Positions 56,698-64,000 of a DNA stretch of 64,000 nucleotides are shown here, one piece after another. Numbering within the stretch: position 1 is the first letter of the stretch; every line of letters begins with the position of its first letter. Below the pieces are notes generated by a model. That model had not been told where the DNA came from. It did no database searches and saw only the letters and a list, made by a program, of their open reading frames with translations. Location: contig CM030865.1 in assembly GCA_018105865.1 (NCBI GenBank), positions 10,796,613 through 10,860,612 on the forward strand. The letters are read 5' to 3'. The DNA is from Metaphire vulgaris. Lineage: Eukaryota > Annelida > Clitellata > Crassiclitellata > Megascolecidae. The position numbers were made by a program, and so were the translations under genes.

Positions 56698-56712
56698 TGT
56701 TGTTGTTGTTGC
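56055..56712. repeat. ATT, TAG and CAG trinucleotide block
   Basis: (ATT)n 56058-56130, (TAG)n, (CAG)n 56370-56560 with TGG variants, (TAG)n and (TTG)n. The CAG part has no start codon or splice context that would make it coding. Confidence 0.95.
56170..56265 (+). repeat. LINE 3' tail fragment
   Basis: TTTGATTTGGTGTTCCATCG ... AGTGGCGCTATAGAAGTTCA matches the tail region of the 10880-11165 fragment. Confidence 0.55.
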
Positions 56713-57164
56713 TGCTGTAGCGTTAAACGGAGTCTTTCTCATTAATCATCTATTTAACTATTCGTGCAGATAAAAGTCGTATTATGCCCATTGTTCCTAT
56801 ATTATGCGTGGTGGATTTGGAACTCTACACAGATTGAACGCATGGTATAAAAACATTGGCGCTATAAAACTATAAATTATCGTAATCACCGTGTTGCTAT
56901 GGTTCAGTGCACATGGCTTGGGTTACCAAAACGTTTCTCAGGCAGACGTGCCTCCCCTCTCCCACCTTCCCCTCTCCCACCTCCTTCTCTCCCACCTACC
57001 CCCTCTCCCTCCGCACCACCAGAAAAAAGATCATCCAAGTGTTGTAGTGTTCCTGATGCTGCCATTCACTGTTGCCGCTAGTGTTGCCACTACCGTTATC
57101 TCTTTTTCTTTCTTAATCTCGACTTGAAAATCCCTGGATTCCATTATGTCAAGACAACGTATAG

Positions 57165-57360
57165 CTGGCGTAGCCAGGTTTCCAGGGGAGGGGTAACCCC
57201 CTATTCTGGATGGGATCAGTCGTTCGATTTGCTCATCAATGCAGAAATTTTAATGGGAGGGGGTGGGGTGGACGGCTGGAGGGATGATTTTCAACAAAGT
57301 CGGAGACCCAGACTCCCTCAAACTCCGCTGCCCTATTCCGAGACCCTGACTGCGCCACTG
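57165..57360. mobile_element. GGCGTAGCCAGG-type MITE, partly degraded
   Basis: CTGGCGTAGCCAGGTTTCC ... CTGACTGCGCCACTG; resembles 29136-29534 inside. Confidence 0.65.
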
Positions 57361-57361
57361 C

Positions 57362-57582
57362 CAGTGGCGTAACGTGGGGGGCGGGGAGGGGCACTTTGTT
57401 GACAGCCCCCCCGGGCCCCGGGCGGGGGGGGCCCCGAAGAGGGGTCTAAGCTAGAGTTAGGTTAGGGTTAACCCTAACTTAACCGTAGAAATGATGTGCT
57501 GACGACCTTTTTTTTGCTCGTCAGGATGAAACTCTGGGGCCCCCATGCCCCCCGGGCCCCCAAAAGTCACGCTACGCCACTG
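57362..57582. mobile_element. CAGTGGCGTAGCGTGAC-family MITE at the end of another MITE
   Basis: Flanks GCCACTGC/GCCAATGC; the left flank is the terminus of the element at about 57165-57360. Interior GTTAGGGTTAACCCTAAC. Confidence 0.88.
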
Positions 57583-57603
57583 GCCAATGCAGTATATATA
57601 AAC

Positions 57604-57613
57604 GTCTAATATA

Positions 57614-57656
<43 letters not shown>
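57604..57656. repeat. AT microsatellite
   Basis: Two (AT)n blocks. Confidence 0.95.
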
Positions 57657-57659
<3 letters not shown>

Positions 57660-57761
57660 CGTTTTGTCACATATCCTGCCTGAAATCGAGGAGTGAATAG
57701 TTGTCGTAGTTAATTTTTTTATATATTTTCACCACTGTTAAGAATATTTGAAAGTTAGAAC

Positions 57762-57978
<217 letters not shown>

Positions 57979-58582
57979 TTCAATTCACTGTTCTCTCCAT
58001 AGTCTGTCCGACTGCTTCCCTTGCTCGTTGATCTCTGGAATGACCTTGGGTTTTATGAGTGTGTTTGGAGTACCAATCGATTGATACCCCAACAGAGTGT
58101 ATTAGAACTGTTGATATAGGAGTGCATTTTTATTATTTATTTAATTTTTTAAACATTTTTTATAGATTATATGCAGTTTGGCTCTGTTTGCACTGTGCTG
58201 TCTGTCGGCTTGTTGCTTTATTTTGCTGTAGTATTTTATTCGTGTTTGTCTGTAGCAAGTGCGATATAGAACAAGTAGAGGCCTATTATCGCCCATGTTG
58301 TTGTTGTTGCCGTCGTCGTCGTTGTTGTTGTTGCTGTCGTCGTCGTCATCATCCTGATTATCGTCCGAAACGATCGAATGGACCGGAATTACTAAGGTAC
58401 ATTCTGTCTAGACTGGTCAATTATTACCCCCATGGTGCATGTATGGGGCGATTCAATCTCCGGTCGGCGGTTTGAATCAACATTATCACCCGCAGGCGAA
58501 ACCAAATGGCTGCGGTTTACTAACCGTTTCGCACGGCCGCTATGCGCACTGGCGCCGTTGGTCACCCGCAGCATATGCTCTT

Positions 58583-58712
58583 CTGTGGCGGCTCCAGGAT
58601 TTGGCCAGTAGGGGTTGGGGGATGGCGTCGGGGTGGCAACTTCTAAGCATAAGGGTTGGTCGCAGGGTTTAATCTAGGCCGGTCTTGAGGTCCCCATGTG
58701 GAGCCGCCACTG
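58583..58712. mobile_element. Chimeric MITE: CAGTGGCGGCTC family fused to CAGTGTTTAATC family
   Basis: Left half and right end belong to the first family; CAGGGTTTAATCTAGGCCGG (58664-58683) belongs to the second. Flanks CATATGCT (58572, 58713). Confidence 0.75.
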
Positions 58713-58752
58713 CATATGCTGCGAATAACCCAGAGTCCCAGTCATGCTGTGC

Positions 58753-58955
<203 letters not shown>

Positions 58956-59179
58956 CAACGATATGCCAAAGAATAGGATGTCACTGGTGTTAATTAAAAG
59001 GATTGTGACAAATTCATTTTAAAGCGTCGAATTTTTAAGCAATTTGTTTCGAGAATTTGTTTCTCTCTCTCCGCAGTATCTCTATCTCTAGATCTTTATA
59101 TCTAATTATCTATCTGTCCACCAATCTATCCATCCAAATTATTGCAATCGGCGGAGGCCAAGCACATTAGCTAAATGGC

Positions 59180-59548
59180 ACTTTAGAAATGTATCCATCT
59201 ATCCATCCGTCCATCCATCCATCCATCCATCCATCCATCCATCCGTCGGTCGGTCCGTCCGTCTGTCTGTCTCTCCGTCTGTCTGTCTCTCTCTGTCTGG
59301 CTGGCTGTCCTCTAATCTATCTGTCTATCCTTGCATGGCTTCATCTATCCGTCCATCCGTCCATCCATCCATCCGTCGGTCGGTCTGTCTGTCTGTCTGT
59401 ACGTCTGTCTGTCCGTCTGTCCGTCTGTCCGTCTGTCTGTCTGTCTGTCTATCTGTCTGTCCGTCTGTCTGTCTGTCCGTCTGTCTGTCTATCTGTCTGT
59501 CTATATCTGTCTGTCTATCTGTCTGTCCGTCTGTCTGTCTGTCTGTAT

Positions 59549-59582
<34 letters not shown>

Positions 59583-59755
59583 CTGTCTGTTCGTCTGTCT
59601 GTCTGTCTGTCTATCTGTCTGTCTATCTGCCTGTATGTCTGTCTGGCTGGCTGTCCTCTAATCTATCTGTCTACTCTTGCATGACTTCATCCGTCCTTCC
59701 ATCCATCCGTCTCGCTGTTTAACTGTTTCCGTCTTTGTCTGTCTGTCTGTCTGTC
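59180..59755. repeat. CCAT/CTGT/CCGT array duplicated as a ~140-350 bp higher-order unit
   Basis: CTCTAATCTATCTGTCTA then CCTTGCATGGCTTCATC (59311-59348) recurs at 59653-59690 as a near copy, each followed by CCATCC units. Confidence 0.9.
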
Positions 59756-59975
59756 TGAATTTCTCTTATATTCATCCAGGACTTTCTCCGTACAGCTTTT
59801 AAGCAATTAAGCTAAATGTTTCGGCGACCTGCAGGGATGCGTTGAACTAGAGCTAGAACTGCAAATGCGCTGCACGGGTCTAATTTTAAAGTTGTTAATG
59901 CGTTAATTTGACAGTTCCTAATTAAAAGCAATAATTGTCCGACAATAGTCAGGATATGAAGAGGTAGTAAGCTGT

Positions 59976-59979
<4 letters not shown>

Positions 59980-60026
<47 letters not shown>

Positions 60027-60100
60027 GGTGGCGCAAATAAAACCGGACTATATTAAATGCAAACTTAAATGTGACTAGTCCGTTTTTTGGCGCCACCCTG

Positions 60101-60165
<65 letters not shown>
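59980..60165. repeat. AT and GT microsatellites around a mini-MITE
   Basis: (AT)n 59980-60022 and 60102-60130; (GT)n 60132-60164. Confidence 0.95.
60024..60100. mobile_element. Mariner-type palindromic mini-MITE
   Basis: CAGGGTGGCGCAAATAAAAC ... GGCGCCACCCTG, 77 bp, between TA repeats. Confidence 0.85.
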
Positions 60166-60166
<1 letters not shown>

Positions 60167-60527
60167 TAAAATAAAACTTTGAACTTAATGGCAGGCTGAA
60201 CGCACTGTTATGTATGCACCTGTATGGACCTTTTTTTAAATAGTACAGTTACCCTTGGCACAAACAAGCATGTAGGATGTTTGCACGGATCTTGAAATGT
60301 TAAACAGTCAGGCCTTTCTACTAACAAAAATACAATCGCGTATGGTCTTTTAATAATTGATACTACACCGTGTCAGAAATAAAGGGAACTTTCGATAATA
60401 TTCTGAAAACCAATGTTAATAATCATAATGAATTATAATTATTTAAGTGCTTATCACAATCACTTATTCTTTATTTATCATTGAATTAATTATCTCTGCT
60501 CTATTTCTCTACGCTGTAGTGAATATT

Positions 60528-60602
60528 CAGGGTGGCGCAAAAAATCGGACTAGTCACATTGGGTTTGGCATTTAATATAGTCCGGTTTTTTGCGCCACCC
60601 TG
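60528..60602. mobile_element. Mariner-type palindromic mini-MITE, second copy
   Basis: 75-bp near-palindrome with the same ends, 430 bp from the first. Confidence 0.85.
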
Positions 60603-60604
60603 TA

Positions 60605-61335
60605 TAATGTGAGAAATTGATGTAGTTATGTACGTAACTAGTATGATGTTCTATTGAAAATAAACCAATTTCAATGTCAGTTATCTATACTTTTTATTCC
60701 AGACTTCATTTCATCTATAATAAAAAATTTAATTGAATATGATTTGCATTTGAAAACACTTTGTTTGTCAACACCCTCTCTATGACGTAGAAAATGACGT
60801 AAGCCAATGAATAGGCAGACAACTGTAATCTGTAATCAGCTAACGGTAAAAAGTTACAAACCGCTCAAACGAGTAAACGGATTCTAATTAAATGTTTACG
60901 CTAATGACAAAAATAAATATCTTTATGTGTTTAAAACTATGTCTAAATCGGTGCAGATTCGAAGTAGGCTAGTTATTAGCTAATATAATATGATCTAACA
61001 AGGTTTAAAGTGGTTCAGTAGGGTCTGTCCGGTGTGAGAGCCACCATGTTTTGCCCATCCCATCTAGTATCACAGAATAAGAATAAAGAGATATTACTGT
61101 AGTGCTTTTTAAAAAGCGCTATATAAATTTACGCTATTTTACTTACTTACTTGCTAAGGTTTATTTTGTTATTGCAAAATGTGTAGGGGTTCCTTTTTTT
61201 CGGACACAGTGTATCCGTGTTGATACACTGTGTCCTGCAGTTTACACTGCCTCCCCCCAACCCCAATCATTAACCTGATTTTTCAAGTGGTCTAGGAGGT
61301 AATTAGTGTGTGTGAAGACCGCTTCAATTATCCTC
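60605..61335. other. AT-rich sequence with LINE/SINE tails
   Basis: AAAGCGCTATATAAATTTAC with a TTAC tail at 61112; CGGACACAGTGTATCCGTGT near 61200 is a short inverted repeat (GATACACTGTGTCC). Confidence 0.4.
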
Positions 61336-61339
61336 CTTA

Positions 61340-61724
61340 GGGCTCGTCCATAAATGACGTAACGCGCCTAGGGGGAGGGGGTCCGAACATTTGTTACGAA
61401 GTGTGACGAGGGGAGAAGGGGGGGGGTTCCGTAAATGTGACGTAGCGCAACAAAAAATTTTTAAGTGACGACCTTTTTCTTTTTTGCTTGTCAGGGTATT
61501 TGGAGAGGCAAAAATACAAGGATGGCCTTGTCAGTATGTTTGAAGAGGGAAAAATAGAAGGATGAATGACCTTTTTTGCTTGTCAAGACTTTTCGGAGGA
61601 CGAGAAACGGGGTCGGCCCGTTGTTACGTCATATTTTAGGGGTATGACTTTTTGTTACGTCGCGTTACGTACGGGGGGGTCAAAAAAGTGTCAAAATCGC
61701 GTTATGTCATTTATGGACGACCCC
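61340..61724. mobile_element. PIF/Harbinger-type MITE, second copy
   Basis: GGGCTCGTCCATAAATGACG ... TGGACGACCCC with 3-bp duplication TTA; opposite orientation to 44315. Confidence 0.88.
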
Positions 61725-61729
61725 TTAGC

Positions 61730-62420
61730 GTTTAAACAGCCCAGTTTTGCTAGACAACCTTTGAATTCATTTATCGTTCGAACCTTTACTGCCTTTCGTC
61801 CAAACCGCTCCATACATCCATTACCCTTGCACACCCTTTTCTTGTAGAATCTACACATGCTAAAAGCCGTCATCTATTGATCATTGACGGTCGATTGATT
61901 ACCACCGCTCCACTGAATGCGATCAAGGCTGCCTGCTGCAGGTGGTGGTGGTGACATTAGTCCGGTTTGACTGTAGTAGGGGCTTCAAGTGGGTGAAATT
62001 CTACGGGTTCTATTAATATGGGCAGAACAAGTCAGGCCGCCGCGTCTTGAGTGGGACGCACACGGTGGGCATGTGATAGGCGAGATACTCAAAGACATCT
62101 GCCGACCGGATCTACTGTAGACCAGTGCCATGTCAGCGAGGAATCTCGGGACATAATATAATACACGAATTCAGCAGAGGAACCCGTCTTCTAAATACTA
62201 CCAGTGTATCACCACTTTTTTGACAGCGGCATTTAATTAGAAGTGAGGAGTGCGACGACGTTTGAAGCGGATTCAGTGACAACTGATTGGCCAGAGCTTA
62301 ACGCGGACGTTTCAAAGTGAAGCCTATAGGAGTCGAATAGGTAAGCAGACTTCTCACAGGCGAACATTCATTTCTATGCTAAGCGCAGAATTAGGCCTAT
62401 TTATCTGCGGTGGATTCTAG
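61730..62420. other. Unassigned sequence with a donor-like site
   Basis: TGATTGGCCAG (inverted CCAAT) at 62285 and GTCGAATAGGTAAGC at 62331 could be a promoter and non-coding first exon, but nothing downstream confirms this. Confidence 0.25.
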
Positions 62421-62424
62421 CGTG

Positions 62425-62600
62425 CCTGCGTGGAACAGTGGCTAGCGCACTGGTCTGCTAATCATGAAGTCCGTGGTTCAACTCCCGGCCGCGGGGCAGA
62501 AACTTTTCGGTTGTTTCTGTCCAAAGCGCCCCCCACCCAGTCGACTCAGCTGTGAATGAGTAGGCTAAATGGGGTGTTAACTTTGATCCAACCCAACCCG
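62425..62600 (+). repeat. tRNA-derived SINE with GTGAATGAGTA core
   Basis: GTGGCTAGCGCACTGG and GTGGTTCAACTCCCGG act as box A and B, and CTGCTAA sits in the anticodon position. CCACCCAGTCGACTCAGCTG and TGAATGAGTAGGCTAAATGG follow, a body common to marine-invertebrate SINEs. Stem pairing is too poor for a working tRNA. Confidence 0.65.
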
Positions 62601-62688
62601 ACATAAACAATTTCTTAAATCATGGCTTAAGAAGTTGCAATGCATTACGGTGGGGTTAAGTGACCCTATTGCCATCGTGGGCTGGGTC

Positions 62689-62808
62689 CAGAGTTTAATC
62701 GAGGCCGTTTCTCGGAAATATTGGCATACTACATCAACTAACAGCAGCCCCTAGCTGACTTCTCCCCAGTTCCTCCCTTTCGAAGTCCAGAGTCTAGATT
62801 AAACACTG
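62689..62808. mobile_element. CAGTGTTTAATCTAG-family MITE, internally shortened
   Basis: Flanks GCTGGGTC/GTTGGGTC; inserted in a GGGTTGGGT repeat. Confidence 0.85.
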
Positions 62809-63168
62809 GTTGGGTCATAAATCATGATTGGTTGGGTCCGATTGGGTTGTAAAAATTGACCCAGGTCCATGTCTGGGTCAGCGTGAGCGCAAATTCGAAG
62901 GTTGGTTTAATTTCTCGCGTTTCAGTTATCTTAGCCTCGAATAATAATTGTGTTCATTTGGTCCGCTAATAGTTAACATAGCGTGAACTGAAGTGCTTTA
63001 GCAGGCTAAGTTAGCCTGTGTCAAAACCACAATATAGCATTCAATAGCCCGGTTTTCCTGGATAACTTTTGAATCCGTTTATTGTCTCAACTGTTATTGT
63101 CTCTTCGTCCAAACTGTTCTGGAAATCCACCCATACAGGTAGCAATAGCAGCTTTTGAGTTACATCAC

Positions 63169-63530
<362 letters not shown>

Positions 63531-63949
63531 TAAGTGGTTTAGGAGGCTAAGTAAACCTGTGTCAAGCTATAGCTTATAACTATTTCAACTGCAGATCAAG
63601 CGCATAGGAATGAGCAGCTATACTACTACAGTGCCTGCTGCGGAAAGCGCTATAGAAATTCACGAGATCTTGCTTACTTATTTGCCTATTTTGCTTAATA
63701 AATATAATCGTCTGAATTGAGTTCTGGACGGCATTTCTCTAAGACAGACTCCTTCGTCGTTTGAGTGGAATTTGCGCCTAAGCAGACCAGACGCATTCTG
63801 GGGGCTCCATATGTTGTTTGTAAACAGAATGAACACCGCTAATGAAGAGCGCTTTGATGTTCGCATGCGTTCGTGCGTTCATTCTACAACTGCGTTCATT
63901 GCGTCATTGCATTCCTTCTTCGTCTCACTGCCTCCCTTTCTCTTTGCGC

Positions 63950-63997
<48 letters not shown>

Positions 63998-64000
63998 GTT
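63950..64000. repeat. CT microsatellite at right edge
   Basis: Runs to the window end. Confidence 0.95.

Noticed and set aside
62425..62497. Functional tRNA with CTGCTAA anticodon loop
   Set aside because: Anticodon and acceptor stems have several mismatches and a SINE body follows.

Overview
This is a window of nuclear DNA from an animal. It holds intron-containing metazoan genes, very dense non-autonomous DNA transposons, tRNA- and 5S-derived SINEs, L2-like LINE tails and long microsatellites. The repeat style suggests a marine invertebrate, perhaps a deuterostome. The lineage cannot be proved from this sequence, and the gene names rest on recognising conserved protein families.

Three genes are supported. 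(1) An ARL13B-type ciliary small GTPase runs on the minus strand from about 10.15 kb to beyond the left edge. I rebuilt seven coding exons (10154-10108, 8876-8806, 7798-7549, 5414-5309, 3884-3682, 1324-1231, 398-140). Every exon joins the next in phase, and the gene sits below an RFX X-box-like promoter near 10.29 kb. The last exon(s) lie outside the window. (2) A TENT5 (FAM46) terminal nucleotidyltransferase is on the minus strand at 39630-38100. It has a three-codon first exon, a 139-bp intron, and an unusual poly-Ser plus CxxCxxCxxC tail. (3) A complete four-exon SNX3/SNX12 sorting nexin is on the plus strand at 41700-44950 (161 aa).

Layout: 0-10.3 kb is ARL13B, with introns full of hAT-like elements. 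10.3-38 kb is gene-poor and made of nested MITEs, SINE/LINE remnants, microsatellites and a few CpG-rich NRF1/CRE-bearing islands. 38-45 kb holds TENT5 and SNX3. 45-64 kb is repeats again, with a dispersed array of a ~170-230 bp repeat at 46.8-55.2 kb.

No intact transposase or reverse transcriptase was found, so the mobile elements appear non-autonomous. At least a dozen element families are recognisable. Many copies have clear 8-bp target-site duplications (hAT type); others have TTAA (piggyBac type), TWA (PIF/Harbinger type) or TA (Tc1/mariner/pogo type). The most striking shared feature is a short core, GACRAGCAAAAAAGGTC, that recurs inside many elements whose ends and target sites differ. 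No operon, CRISPR or prokaryotic feature is present.
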